Source: JAHECQ01 sp963775125
Lineage (GTDB): Bacteria > Actinomycetota > Acidimicrobiia > Acidimicrobiales > SZUA-35
Direction: 5' to 3'
NCBI GenBank assembly: GCA_963775125.1
Contig: CAVZHQ010000005.1
Span: forward strand, 124,001 to 188,000
DNA length: 64,000 bases
Below are positions 32,757 through 41,910 of this stretch, one piece after another; position 1 is the stretch's first letter; each line of letters begins with the position of its first letter. Made by a program: the position numbers and the translations under genes. The notes under the pieces were generated by a model. That model was not told the origin of the DNA. It searched no databases and saw only the letters and a list, made by a program, of their open reading frames with translations.

Positions 32757-34652
32757 TCAGACGTGATAGGGCACGGAGATGACGACCACGTCCTCCTTGA
32801 ACAGCAGCTTGCCTTTGAGGAACAGCGCGGTCTGGTTGTGCAGGAGGTGCTCCCACCACTTGTGAACCACGAACTCCGGGATCACGATGGCGATGCGGTC
32901 GTCGGTGTACTCGGCGCCCAGGCGCTCGATGTACGAGATGACGACTTGGTTCAGGTTCCGGAACGGATCCAGCTCGATGTGGAGAGGCAGATCGATGCCG
33001 AACTCGGCCCATTGTGCGCGCATCCGGTCGGCCGCCTCTTCGTCGGGGGCGATGTGGAGCGCCACCAACCGTTCCGGCTTGAGGTGCCGAGTGAAATCGA
33101 GTGTCTGGAGCACTCCCTTGTGGAAGCCGCCGATCAACACGACCATGGTGTTGATCAGTTCCTTCGGCGGGTCCTGCGGATCGATGCGTAGGCGCTCGGC
33201 CAGGCGGGTGTAGTGCTTGTTGATGCTGGTGAAGAGCAGCACGAGGAGCGGGATGATGACGGCCGGGAGCCAGGCCCCCTGGGTGAACTTCGAGACGACG
33301 ACGACCAACGCGACGATCGCCGTGGCGACGGCGCCGACGGCGTTGACGACCAGGCTTCGTCGCCAGTTCGGTTCGCGTAGTCGCAAGTGATGGCGGACCA
33401 TGCCGGCCTGCGAGAGCGTGAAACCGGTGAAGACTCCGAACGCGTAGAGGGGAATGAGCGCCGAGACGTTTCCTCCGAAGATGACGATGAGGACCGAGGC
33501 CATGAGGGCCAGGAAGATCACGCCATTGGAGTACACCAACCGGTTGCCACGGTGCGCGAACTGGCGTGGCAGGAAGCCGTCGCTGGCGATGATGGATGCC
33601 AGCCGGGGGAAGTCGGCGTACGCAGTGTTGGCCGCGAGGATGAGGATGGCGAACGTGGAGACCTGTGTGAGCCAGAACAGCACGCCGGTGCCGCCGTAGA
33701 TGTGTCTTGCCATGAGGGCGAGGCCCGTTGGGTCGAACTCGGATCGGTAGGGCTTCAGATGCGAGGCAACGATCGAAATACCGAGGAAACAAGAACCGAG
33801 CACGGTGCCCATGGCGGCGATGGTCAGCGCAGCATTCCGGGACTCGGGCGCCTTGAACGCCGGTACGCCGTTGGAGACGGCTTCGACGCCGGACAGGGCG
33901 ACAGCTCCAGAGGCGAATGCTCGGAGCAGGAGGAGCAGGCCAAGAGCCTTCGTGCCCTCGGCAAGCTCTTTTGCCTCGGGGTCGAGTATCCCTTGGGCGA
34001 TGTACTGGTCGACGTCGATGGGCCCGAGATCGCCGAAGTAGATCTTGTACAGGCCGACGGCGATCAGCAGCACCAGCATCGTGATGTAGACGTAGGTGGG
34101 CGGTGCAAAGATGGACCCGGACTCCTTGAGGCCCCGCAGGTTGGCGATGGTCATCAGGAGGATCATGCCGAGACAGACCAGCACCCGATCGTCCGCAAGC
34201 GCCGGAACGGCCGACGTGATGGCCAAGACCCCTGCAGCGACCGACACCGAAACCGTCAGGACGTAGTCGACGAGCAAGGATGCTCCGGCAACCAGCGATG
34301 GCTTCGTCCCGAGATTCGTTCTGGACACGACGTAGGAACCACCGCCACTCGGATAGGCGTAGATGGTTTGGCGGTAGCTGACGACCACGATCACGAGCAG
34401 CGCGCAGACAACCAGTGCGAGCGGAGTGAGGAACTGCCAGGCGGAGGCTCCGATGCCTGCCCCGGCGAGCAGCACGATGAGGATCTCATCAGTTGCGTAT
34501 GCGGTGGACGAGATGGCGTCCGAGGCGAACACGGGAAGCGCAATGCGCTTCTTCAACCGCTGGTCGGCCTCCTCGTGGCCCGCGAGCGGCCGACCGATCA
34601 AGGTTCGTTTCATTTGCTTCAGCATGTGCGTCCCATCGACTGCCTCCGTCAT
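32757..34652 (-). CDS. KimA-like APC-superfamily potassium transporter
   Basis: A 631-residue transporter: about 12 TM helices plus a cytoplasmic ~170-residue C-terminal domain. It resembles the K+/H+ symporter KimA along its length, with the motifs VFASDAISSTAYATDEIL, YRQTIYAYPSGGGSYVVS, GASLLVDYVLTVSVSV, SGVEAVSNGVPAFK, FGVFTGFTLSQAGM, and the C-terminal HKWWEHLLHNQTALFLKG ending in PYHV. It is divergent from kdpDE, the potassium-responsive regulators, which supports K+ as substrate. Starts at 34652, 34625 or 34613 are all possible, none with a strong ribosome binding site. Amino-acid transport is the main alternative. Confidence 0.8.
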   Translation of the reverse strand: MTEAVDGTHMLKQMKRTLIGRPLAGHEEADQRLKKRIALPVFASDAISSTAYATDEILIVLLAGAGIGASAWQFLTPLALVVCALLVIVVVSYRQTIYAYPSGGGSYVVSRTNLGTKPSLVAGASLLVDYVLTVSVSVAAGVLAITSAVPALADDRVLVCLGMILLMTIANLRGLKESGSIFAPPTYVYITMLVLLIAVGLYKIYFGDLGPIDVDQYIAQGILDPEAKELAEGTKALGLLLLLRAFASGAVALSGVEAVSNGVPAFKAPESRNAALTIAAMGTVLGSCFLGISIVASHLKPYRSEFDPTGLALMARHIYGGTGVLFWLTQVSTFAILILAANTAYADFPRLASIIASDGFLPRQFAHRGNRLVYSNGVIFLALMASVLIVIFGGNVSALIPLYAFGVFTGFTLSQAGMVRHHLRLREPNWRRSLVVNAVGAVATAIVALVVVVSKFTQGAWLPAVIIPLLVLLFTSINKHYTRLAERLRIDPQDPPKELINTMVVLIGGFHKGVLQTLDFTRHLKPERLVALHIAPDEEAADRMRAQWAEFGIDLPLHIELDPFRNLNQVVISYIERLGAEYTDDRIAIVIPEFVVHKWWEHLLHNQTALFLKGKLLFKEDVVVISVPYHV

Positions 34653-34707
34653 CGGTCCGGCAACAAATCAGTGTCATGCCGGAGGATCGTCCCTCAAGCT
34701 GAGAGAT

Positions 34708-34735
34708 CGTTAAGAAGCCGTCGTCGCCGTTGAGA
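34708..34735 (+). promoter_or_regulatory. Candidate direct repeat in kimA-like/kdpD divergent region
   Basis: CGTTAAGA (34708-34715) and CGTTGAGA (34728-34735) are 20 bp apart, about two helical turns, within the 112-bp intergenic region. They could be a KdpE site. The similarity is short and speculative. Confidence 0.25.
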
Positions 34736-34764
34736 CTTCGCTAACTCGGGAGCACACTCATCAG

Positions 34765-37242
34765 GTGGAATCTGCTCGACGCGGCTCACTCAGGGTGTAC
34801 GTGGGGGCTGTGCCTGGCGTGGGGAAGACCTGCGCGCTGCTCAGCGACGGAGTCGAGCTCCTACGCCGCAGTGAGCGTGTGGGGATTGGCGCGATTGACA
34901 CCAAGCATCGCGAAGGGACCGAAGCGGTCGCTCGGGAGTTCGAGCGTGCGGGCGGTGCGTGCACGCCGCAGTCGACAGAGGCATTGTTCCGAGTCCGACC
35001 CTCGGTCGTCCTCCTCGACGACCTCGAGTCGAGACGTTCAGATCCTACGAATGGTGGCGGCGTCGCCGAGCAGAATTGGCAGTTGGCCGAGCGATTGCTC
35101 GACGCGGGCATTGATGTCGTGGCCACGATCGATGCATCAGCGATCGAGTCCATCGGGCATCAGTTGGAACGATCGAGCGGTGGTGAGCGCAAGGATCGGG
35201 TGCCCGATCGGTTCGTTCGGGATGCTGAGCAGATCGAGTTCCTGGACAAGACGCCCGAACAGATTCGACGACGGTTGGCGGACGGGTTCCTCCTCTCCCC
35301 CGACGCGGCCGACGCGGACTCGGTTCGACTGTTCGACCCCAACCGGCTGACCGCTCTCCGCTCGATGACGCTGCAGTGGCTCGCTGATCACACGCGGGGC
35401 GAACGGCCCGACGCGGAGACCGCGTCGGGGGAACGAGTGGTCGTCGCCCTCTCGGGCGCTCCCGACAGCACGAGACTGGTGCGCCGCGCCGCGGAGCTTG
35501 CTGCCCGCAACGGCGCGGACATGCTGGGCGTTTGCGTACTGCAGAACAAGCCGGCCGAGTCGCCGTATCTGGAAGATGCGCGGAGGCTCCTGCTCGACCT
35601 CGGAGGTACCTACCACGAGGTCCGCGGCGGCGACGTCGCCACGGACCTCGTCGATTTCGCGCTCGCAGAGCGAGCCACGCAGTTGGTGATCGGAGCCAGT
35701 CCCCGGTCCGTCGTTCGGCGGTCGGTGATCTCGAAGGTCATCGCGGCAGCCGACACCTTCGACGTGCACGTGGTTCGCGGAACCCCGAATGCGTTGTCCC
35801 ACCGCCGCTGGCTGCAGCCGCTCGGCCGACGACCAGCGCTTGGAGCAGTTCTCGGGCTGATGACGATTCCCGCGCTCACCGCGGTCTTGGCCGGCACCCG
35901 AGACAGCGTCTCGCTCTCGACCTCGCTGCTGTTGTACGTGCTCGTCGTGGTCGCCCTGACCTCCATTGGCGGAGCGACGGTCGGCTTCACGGCCGCAATC
36001 GCCGCCTTCTTCTGCGCGAACTATTTCCTGATCGAACCGACGCACACCTTCGAGGTGACCGATCGCGAGAACCTTGCGGCCCTTCTGGTGTTCCTCGTGG
36101 TCGCAGCGATCGTGTCGAGCCTCGTGCACATCGAGCGGCGCCGAGCGTTCGAGGCGCAGGCCGCCACGTCCGAGGCGGAGGCAGTCGCTCGATCTGCGGT
36201 GCTGCTCGCCCAGTCCCCGGAACCGACTCGTGTCCTGCTGCGACATCTCCACGACTTGCTCGATGGTCGGTCGATTGCGCTCGAAACCAGCGAAGGCGGC
36301 CAGTGGCGTCCGATCGTTTCGGAGGGAGGAACCATCGACGAGGGCGCCTTCGAGATCCGAGTCGACCAGACCCATCGCCTTCGTGTGGGCGGCCCGCCAC
36401 TTCCTGGCGCGTTGAGGCGCCTGGCTACGTCCATTGCCTCCCAACTCCAAACGGCGGTCGCCACAGAAACGATGCGGGAGCGAACCGAACGAGCGAGAGA
36501 CCATGAGGCCGGAGATGCCTATCGGACCTCGTTGCTCAGGGCCGTCTCCCACGATCTCCGCACCCCGCTCACGTCGGTGAAGGCCAGCGTGACCAGCTTG
36601 CTCGCCTCCGACGTGGAATGGTCGGCGTGCGACGTCGCCGAATTCCTGGCCGCCATCGACGCGGGCGCGGACCGGCTTGATCATCTGATCACCGATCTCC
36701 TGGACATGAGCCGGCTCGAGGCCGGAGCCGTGCGAACCGTCGTTGCCGTTACCGAACTCATCGACGTCGTCGATGACGTCCTGGCCTCATTGCCGGCCGA
36801 CGTCGTGGCGCGCTGCCTCGTCGTCCAGGAACGGGCCGGGCTCAGCGGTGTCGTCGACCGGGCACTCCTCGAGCGGGTCCTTGCCAACTTGGTGCTGAAT
36901 GCAGCGCGTGCAACCGAACCCTCAGCTGACCGCGCTGCGACGCCGTTGACCCTTCGCATCGCTGAAGGCCTCCACGGCTTCGTCGAGATCTGGGTGGTCG
37001 ACCAAGGTCGCGGCATCCCCGAACAGCTTCGGGCGAAGGCACTCCAGCCCTTTCAGCGGATCGGAGGCGAACCGGGAGGACTTGGGCTCGGTCTGGCAAT
37101 CGCTCACGGATTCGTCGAGGCGATGGGAGGTACCCTCTGTCTCGACGACACTCCCGGCGGTGGCTTGACCGTGAAGATCGCTGTTCCCGCCGACACGACG
37201 GCCAATGACCCTGAGGCAAGGACGGCCATTGATGCCTTCTGA
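34765..37242 (+). CDS. kdpD: KdpD-family sensor histidine kinase
   Basis: Potassium/turgor sensor kinase (825 aa). Domains in order: KdpD N-terminal domain with Walker A GAVPGVGKT (14-22) and LLDDLES; a USP-like domain (about 220-345, VVVALSGAPDSTRLVRRAA); four clustered TMs (about 355-460); a GAF-like region; HisKA with His596 in AVSHDLRTPLTSVKAS; and HATPase_c (LANLVLNAARAT, DQGRGIP, GLGLGLAIA). The conserved stretch around the canonical TTLNVQHLES has drifted to ATIDASAIES. GTG 34765 is chosen, with GGGAG upstream. No kdpFABC is present. Confidence 0.92.
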   Translation: MESARRGSLRVYVGAVPGVGKTCALLSDGVELLRRSERVGIGAIDTKHREGTEAVAREFERAGGACTPQSTEALFRVRPSVVLLDDLESRRSDPTNGGGVAEQNWQLAERLLDAGIDVVATIDASAIESIGHQLERSSGGERKDRVPDRFVRDAEQIEFLDKTPEQIRRRLADGFLLSPDAADADSVRLFDPNRLTALRSMTLQWLADHTRGERPDAETASGERVVVALSGAPDSTRLVRRAAELAARNGADMLGVCVLQNKPAESPYLEDARRLLLDLGGTYHEVRGGDVATDLVDFALAERATQLVIGASPRSVVRRSVISKVIAAADTFDVHVVRGTPNALSHRRWLQPLGRRPALGAVLGLMTIPALTAVLAGTRDSVSLSTSLLLYVLVVVALTSIGGATVGFTAAIAAFFCANYFLIEPTHTFEVTDRENLAALLVFLVVAAIVSSLVHIERRRAFEAQAATSEAEAVARSAVLLAQSPEPTRVLLRHLHDLLDGRSIALETSEGGQWRPIVSEGGTIDEGAFEIRVDQTHRLRVGGPPLPGALRRLATSIASQLQTAVATETMRERTERARDHEAGDAYRTSLLRAVSHDLRTPLTSVKASVTSLLASDVEWSACDVAEFLAAIDAGADRLDHLITDLLDMSRLEAGAVRTVVAVTELIDVVDDVLASLPADVVARCLVVQERAGLSGVVDRALLERVLANLVLNAARATEPSADRAATPLTLRIAEGLHGFVEIWVVDQGRGIPEQLRAKALQPFQRIGGEPGGLGLGLAIAHGFVEAMGGTLCLDDTPGGGLTVKIAVPADTTANDPEARTAIDAF

Positions 37243-37948
37243 CCGAGTAGTCCAGGCGGACCGAGTGATTCTCGTGGTCGACGACGAACCGCAGATTCGT
37301 CGGGCTCTTCAGCTGAACCTGCGGGCCAGGGGCTACGGGGTGGAGCTGGCCGCCGACGGGCTCGAGGCCCTCCGCGTGGCTGGCCGCTGCAAGCCGGACG
37401 CTGTGCTGCTCGATCTGGGGCTCCCGGACATCGACGGCCTCGACGTCATCGCGGGACTTCGCCTCTGGAGCGACGTGCCGATCGTCGTGCTCTCGGCTCG
37501 GGGTGATGAGGTGGGCAAGGTCGACGCGCTCGACGCAGGTGCTGATGACTACGTGACCAAGCCATTCGGTATCGAGGAGTTGCTGGCTCGGCTGCGGGCG
37601 GCGATGCGTCGGAGCGCTGCACTGCCGGACCACGCAATCATTCAGACGCCCGACTTCTCCATCGATCGCTCGGCGCGCGCCGTCACCGACAACGCCGGCG
37701 ACGAAATTCATCTGACGCCCATCGAGTGGCGTTTGCTGGAAGCGTTGGCAAGGGAGCCCAACCGGCTGGTCACCCAACGCCAGCTTCTTCAGGAGGTGTG
37801 GGGTCCCGGGTTCGAGACCGAGACGAACTATCTGCGAGTGCATTTCACCCACCTCCGCCAGAAGCTGGAGCCGGACCCTCGACGCCCTCGTTACATTCGA
37901 ACCGAGCCTGGCGTCGGTTACCGCTTCACGGCGCCCTCCGCCGACTGA
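37232..37948 (+). CDS. kdpE: KdpE-family response regulator
   Basis: OmpR-type regulator (238 aa) with receiver acidic residues DDE (17-19), phospho-acceptor Asp61 in VLLDLGLPDIDGLDV, Lys in YVTKPFGIEELLARL, and a winged-helix domain ending RYIRTEPGVGYRF. ATG 37232 overlaps the end of kdpD by 11 nt and has AAGGA upstream. An earlier in-frame ATG at 37205 is less likely. It should control the divergent KimA-like transporter gene, its own operon, or both. Confidence 0.92.
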   Translation: MPSDRVVQADRVILVVDDEPQIRRALQLNLRARGYGVELAADGLEALRVAGRCKPDAVLLDLGLPDIDGLDVIAGLRLWSDVPIVVLSARGDEVGKVDALDAGADDYVTKPFGIEELLARLRAAMRRSAALPDHAIIQTPDFSIDRSARAVTDNAGDEIHLTPIEWRLLEALAREPNRLVTQRQLLQEVWGPGFETETNYLRVHFTHLRQKLEPDPRRPRYIRTEPGVGYRFTAPSAD

Positions 37949-37965
37949 GGCCGACTTGGCGAAGA

Positions 37966-37997
37966 CGATCGATGGGCCTTCTGACCCATGCCGATCG
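37966..37997 (+). terminator. Hairpin downstream of kdpE
   Basis: CGATC/GATCG outer arms and ATGGG/CCCAT inner arms around a short loop begin 18 nt after the kdpE stop. There is no U-tract, so termination is only suggested. Confidence 0.4.
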
Positions 37998-38250
37998 GCG
38001 GTTTACCCATAAAGGTTCAGCAGCGCGTGCGCCAGAGTGGGGGCGTGTGGTTCGTCGTCGGTATCGGAGCAGGAGTCGCCACGTACGTGGGGCTCGGGGG
38101 GTGCCGTGCGCTTTGGGGTGTCCGCGCCCTTCGGCACGACGCCGACTCGGTAGGGTTGCGTGCTGGGGTGGGGCTCCTGGCCGGCGAGCCGACAGTAACT
38201 CCCCTGATGCGGCGACAGATCACCATCAGACCTTCAGGAGACAGCAAACC
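37998..38250. other. Intergenic region, no gene supported
   Basis: The 302-bp gap between kdpE and the propeller/FN3 gene. After the hairpin it holds a short open frame (37988-38254) that lacks a ribosome binding site and family similarity and is not called. A GGAG ribosome binding site for the next gene lies about 13 nt before 38251. No convincing -35/-10 pair was found. Confidence 0.5.
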
Positions 38251-40152
38251 ATGAAGAATCGGCGGATCGGGCGACAGCTTGCGGCTGCGCTGTTTTCGGT
38301 TGCATCGGCAGCCACGCTCGTCTCGGCACCGGCCGGTGCGGAGATTGCCACGTACGCACAAGACACGTGGGGGGTCTACAACAGCATCACCTCCGGCACG
38401 CTGACCGACCGTATCGACAGCGAGGTCATGGCCATCGAGCGGATCGGCAATCTGATCTACGTCGGCGGGAAGTTCACCGACGTTCGCCAGACCCCGACCT
38501 CGGCCCCGGTGAACCAGCAGTTCCTCGCCGCATTCGACGCACAGACCGGCGCCTACGTCAGTTCGTTCGACGTCGACCTCAGCGGCCCGGTGTACGCGCT
38601 GCAGGCGTCGCCCGACGGCAGTCGTCTCTTCATCGGTGGAGAGTTCGGCGACGTGGCCGGCGTGCCGAATACCCAGGCCTTGGTCGCCGTGAACCCGACG
38701 ACGGGAGCAGTGGACAGCGCGTGGAGAGCTCAGATCAAGCGTGACGGCCGCGCGGTGGTGTACGAGCTCGATGCGACCGCTTCGTGGCTCTACGTCGGCG
38801 GAAGCTTCGACGGTGTCGGCGGCGAGGGATTCCCCCGCGTCGACGTTTCCAACGCCACCCGCCTGTCGCTCGGCACTGCCATCGCCGACCCGGGCTTCGA
38901 CCCTGCGCCCAACGGATCCGTCTGGGGCATCGTCGCCTCGCCCGACGAGACCAAGGTGTACCTCAGCGGGTACTTCACCGGCGTCAACAATGTGTCCGGC
39001 AGCGAGGGTTTCGTGGTCGTCAACACCACCGGCGATCTGCTGGCGACGCCCCTGAACGGCTTGCACAACAACACGAGCCGCAAGATCTACCTCGACGTCG
39101 AAGCTGTCAACGGGCTCGTCTTCGTGGCCGGAATGGAGCACATCGTCTGGGTGCTGAACGCCGCCAACAACTCGGTCGTGACCAGGCACTCCACCGGCGG
39201 AACGACCAGTTCGGCCTTCCAGACCGGCGGCGACTACCAAGACCTCGAAGTCGTCGACGACCGGGTCTACGGGTCGAACCACGCCCGTGGTTCGCACTTC
39301 GCCAACGGCGACATCTATTCGTGGCTCATCGGGCGCGGCGGCAGCTGGACCCGGCAGGACCCGATCAAGTTCGTTGCCGCCTACTCGGCGCTCGACGGCT
39401 CGTACCTGCCGTCATTCCAACTCGACGTGAGCGGCAGCTCCGGAGTCTGGGGCATGACCTCGGGTCCTGACGGCTGCATGTGGTTCGGCGGCGACCTCAC
39501 CCGCGCCACCCGGGCCAATGGCACCAACCAGTCCCGCGGAGGATTCACCAAGCACTGCGACACCTCGATGGTCACCGACACCGTCAAGCCGTCGGTGCCC
39601 ACGAACTTCACCGTCGTGGCGTCGGGCAACAATGCAGTGCTGAACTGGACCGCAGCCACCGACAACGTCGGTGTTGCCGGCTATGAGGTCTATCGCGCCG
39701 CTACCAACGGCGGCGTCGCCACCCGCGTCGGCACCTCCTCCTCCACCAGTTTCACCGATCCAGGCTTGGCGAACGGAACCTATTGGTACTACCTGAAGGC
39801 GTACGACGCGGCGGGCAACGTCGGCAGCCGTACCGCCTACAAGTCGGTCGTGATCTCGCAGGTCGTCACCGACACCGTCCGTCCTTCGACCCCTGCCGGC
39901 TTGAAGCGAGATGCGGTCACGACGACGTCGACCACCCTGAGCTGGACGGCGTCGACCGACAACATCGGAGTGGTGGGTTATCAGGTGTACAACTCGTCGA
40001 CCAACACGTTGCTCGCAACGGTGACCACGACATCGGTCACCGTCACCGGCCGAACACCGGGAACATCGACCACCTACTACGTCAAGGCCTACGACGCCGC
40101 CGGGAACGAGAGCTATCGCTCGAATCTGGTGGCCGTCGCCAATCCGCTGTAG
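38251..40152 (+). CDS. Secreted beta-propeller-like protein with two FN3 domains
   Basis: A large exported protein (633 aa): signal peptide (about 1-31, ending APAGAE), a ~400-residue repeat region in which IYVGGKFTDV, LFIGGEFGDVAG, LYVGGSFDGVGG and VYLSGYFTGVN recur, typical of propeller-like 'delta-60' repeats, then two fibronectin type III domains (about 445-535 and 540-630), each with the LNWTAATDNVGVAGYEVYR pattern and the KAYDAAGN motif. No catalytic residues or sortase motif are evident. It could be an extracellular adhesin or matrix protein. Good start: CAGGAG before ATG 38251. Confidence 0.85.
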   Translation: MKNRRIGRQLAAALFSVASAATLVSAPAGAEIATYAQDTWGVYNSITSGTLTDRIDSEVMAIERIGNLIYVGGKFTDVRQTPTSAPVNQQFLAAFDAQTGAYVSSFDVDLSGPVYALQASPDGSRLFIGGEFGDVAGVPNTQALVAVNPTTGAVDSAWRAQIKRDGRAVVYELDATASWLYVGGSFDGVGGEGFPRVDVSNATRLSLGTAIADPGFDPAPNGSVWGIVASPDETKVYLSGYFTGVNNVSGSEGFVVVNTTGDLLATPLNGLHNNTSRKIYLDVEAVNGLVFVAGMEHIVWVLNAANNSVVTRHSTGGTTSSAFQTGGDYQDLEVVDDRVYGSNHARGSHFANGDIYSWLIGRGGSWTRQDPIKFVAAYSALDGSYLPSFQLDVSGSSGVWGMTSGPDGCMWFGGDLTRATRANGTNQSRGGFTKHCDTSMVTDTVKPSVPTNFTVVASGNNAVLNWTAATDNVGVAGYEVYRAATNGGVATRVGTSSSTSFTDPGLANGTYWYYLKAYDAAGNVGSRTAYKSVVISQVVTDTVRPSTPAGLKRDAVTTTSTTLSWTASTDNIGVVGYQVYNSSTNTLLATVTTTSVTVTGRTPGTSTTYYVKAYDAAGNESYRSNLVAVANPL

Positions 40153-40188
40153 ATCACCCCAGCTCTGCCTCGGATCGCGAGCGGCCGG

Positions 40189-41061
40189 TCAGGCCTCGGA
40201 GCGGATGACCTGTATCCCTTCGGGGTCGACCAGGCTGCCATCGAACTTCAGTCTGTTGTGGCTGTGCCCAACGTGGTGCAGGCCGAACGCGGACTGGATG
40301 GCGGTGTACATGCCCATGGCGTCCTGAGAGTTGTTGACCGACTGCTTGGCCAAGGTGAGGCCGAACATCGGTCGCTTGGCGATGTGTGATGCCAACGCCA
40401 GGGTCTCGGTCTCCAACTGGTCACGGGGCACGACCCGATTGACCATCCCGTGCTGCAGCGCCTCCTGGGCGCCGATGGCCCGGCCGGTGAACAGCATGTC
40501 CTTGGCGAGACGTGCCCCGGCCTCATAGGGGTGGACGAAGTACTCGTGTCCGTTGACGCCGAAGGCCACCACGGGGTCGGAGAAGGTGGCGTCCTCGGAG
40601 CAGACGATGAGGTCCATGGGCCACACCAGCATCAGCCCGCCGGCAATGACCTTGCCCTGGACCGACGCAATCGTGGGCTTCGGCAGGTTGCGCCAGCGCC
40701 AGCAGAGACCGATGTACATCTCGGCCTCGCGGGCCATGTAGCCCTCGGCGCCATCGGCGTCGAAATGGCATTGGGTCCCGATGGTCGGCAGCTCGTTGAT
40801 GTCCGTGCGGTCGCGCAGATCGTGACCCGACGAGAAGTGCTTGCCGTCTGCCGCGAGGACGACGACGCGAATGTCGGGGTCCCGCATGGCCTTGTCGAAG
40901 GCCTGGTTGATCTCGGACAGCATCTGGTAGTCCTGGGCGTTGGCGGCTTCGGCTCGCGCCAGGGTGATGCGGGCAACCCGCTCGACCGGGACGTCGTAGC
41001 GAACGCGCTCCCAGGCGGCTTCTTGATCTGACACCGGGCGTGCATCTGAGCTTGTGGTCAT
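40189..41061 (-). CDS. Enoyl-CoA hydratase/isomerase family protein
   Basis: Crotonase-fold protein (290 aa) with oxyanion-hole segments VLAADGKHFSSGHDLRD and GKVIAGGLMLVWPMDLIVCSED. Where classical hydratases carry two catalytic Glu, the second-loop region here reads SDPVVAFGVNGHEYF, so the reaction may differ from simple hydration. An inserted segment (LPTIGTQCHFDADGAEGYMARE) widens the active-site loop. ATG 41061 is chosen because the open extension upstream lacks similarity and would run into the next gene. Confidence 0.85.
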   Translation of the reverse strand: MTTSSDARPVSDQEAAWERVRYDVPVERVARITLARAEAANAQDYQMLSEINQAFDKAMRDPDIRVVVLAADGKHFSSGHDLRDRTDINELPTIGTQCHFDADGAEGYMAREAEMYIGLCWRWRNLPKPTIASVQGKVIAGGLMLVWPMDLIVCSEDATFSDPVVAFGVNGHEYFVHPYEAGARLAKDMLFTGRAIGAQEALQHGMVNRVVPRDQLETETLALASHIAKRPMFGLTLAKQSVNNSQDAMGMYTAIQSAFGLHHVGHSHNRLKFDGSLVDPEGIQVIRSEA

Positions 41062-41077
41062 ACAGGGGTTTCTAGCG

Positions 41078-41833
41078 TCAAACGAGCGGCCACGGCCAGC
41101 GATGGCCGTCGGTCTCGTCCTCGGGAAACGACCCCTCCTCCAGCACTGCCGCGGCACGCGTCATCATGGCGTCGGTCTCGAATCGGTCGAGCAGGGCGCA
41201 GAGATCGGCCGGCGGTCCGTTGCGGACGAACCGCTCGACCGCGGCGAGGTCTTCGCTCGGTATGGGATCACCCACGTAGTCCCAGAGCACCGTGCGCAGC
41301 TTCCATTGGGCGTGGAAGGCGAGGCCGTGGTCGATGCCGTACACCCGTCCGTCGCGACCGAGCAGACAGTGACCGGACTTGCGGTCGGTGTTGTTGGCGA
41401 TGAGGTCCAGCAGACAGAGCTGCTTGAGGTCACGTTCGCCGATGCCCGCCTTGGCCAGGGTGAAGTAGTGCTCGGAGAAGTCGGCGTTGACGAACGCCTG
41501 CACGGAACCCTCACCAAAGGGGCCGACAGCGACCGCGGTAGGTGGGATCACGTCGAACCCCAGCGTGTGAGACAGGCGGTACATGGCCACTTCGCGCTTG
41601 TACAGATCGGGGGGGAAGTCCCACAGCGGTCGCTCACCCCTCCCCGGCTTGTAGATCGCCTGGTGGACGACCGGCTCGCCATCGTCGGAGTAGCCGGAGA
41701 CCCTGACGAGCAACGTGGTGTTGGAGCTGTAGGGCATGCGACCCTCGACCTCCATGTCGCCGGACTCGAACAGCTCGACCAGATGCTCTGGTGGGAGATC
41801 GAACGCCGAGTCGCCGGTCTCCTCGTGGATCAA
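41078..41833 (-). CDS. SCO1664-family protein (kinase-like fold)
   Basis: Actinobacterial SCO1664 family, distantly related to phosphatidylinositol 3/4-kinases. Core motifs: YKPGRGERPLWDFPPDLYKREVAMYRL, DVIPPTAVAVGPFGEGSVQAFV, LCLLDLIANNTDRKSGHCLL and YGIDHGLAFHAQWKLRT, the last two matching kinase catalytic-loop (D..N) and metal-binding (D) positions. The start is uncertain. TTG 41833 gives a normal family N-terminus, while the frame stays open to an ATG at 41971 through the upstream gene's end and a 15-bp tandem repeat. Part of the conserved trio with DUF3090 and a histidine phosphatase. Confidence 0.8.
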   Translation of the reverse strand: MIHEETGDSAFDLPPEHLVELFESGDMEVEGRMPYSSNTTLLVRVSGYSDDGEPVVHQAIYKPGRGERPLWDFPPDLYKREVAMYRLSHTLGFDVIPPTAVAVGPFGEGSVQAFVNADFSEHYFTLAKAGIGERDLKQLCLLDLIANNTDRKSGHCLLGRDGRVYGIDHGLAFHAQWKLRTVLWDYVGDPIPSEDLAAVERFVRNGPPADLCALLDRFETDAMMTRAAAVLEEGSFPEDETDGHRWPWPLV

Positions 41834-41840
41834 GTCGTCG

Positions 41841-41870
41841 CGGGTGTTCAGCGTCCGGGTGTTCAGCGTC
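41841..41870. repeat. 15-bp tandem duplication
   Basis: CGGGTGTTCAGCGTC occurs twice in tandem, followed by a degenerate third copy. It lies between the DUF3090 stop and the likely SCO1664-family start, and would encode a TLNTR repeat if translated. Confidence 0.75.
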
Positions 41871-41910
41871 GGGGTGCCCGGGGTCGGTGTCCATGGTTCC
41901 GTCGAACCGT

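Noticed and set aside
34653..34764. c-di-AMP (ydaO-type) riboswitch for the KimA-like gene
   Set aside because: Only 112 bp lie between the divergent genes, too little for that riboswitch plus promoters, and no matching motif was seen.
37988..38254. Possible 88-residue protein before the propeller/FN3 gene
   Set aside because: No ribosome binding site or recognisable family, and it would overlap the hairpin after kdpE and the ribosome binding site and start of the next gene.
41634..41894. Small His/Arg-rich frame at the tandem 15-bp repeat
   Set aside because: Overlaps the SCO1664-family gene in another frame and lacks any family similarity.
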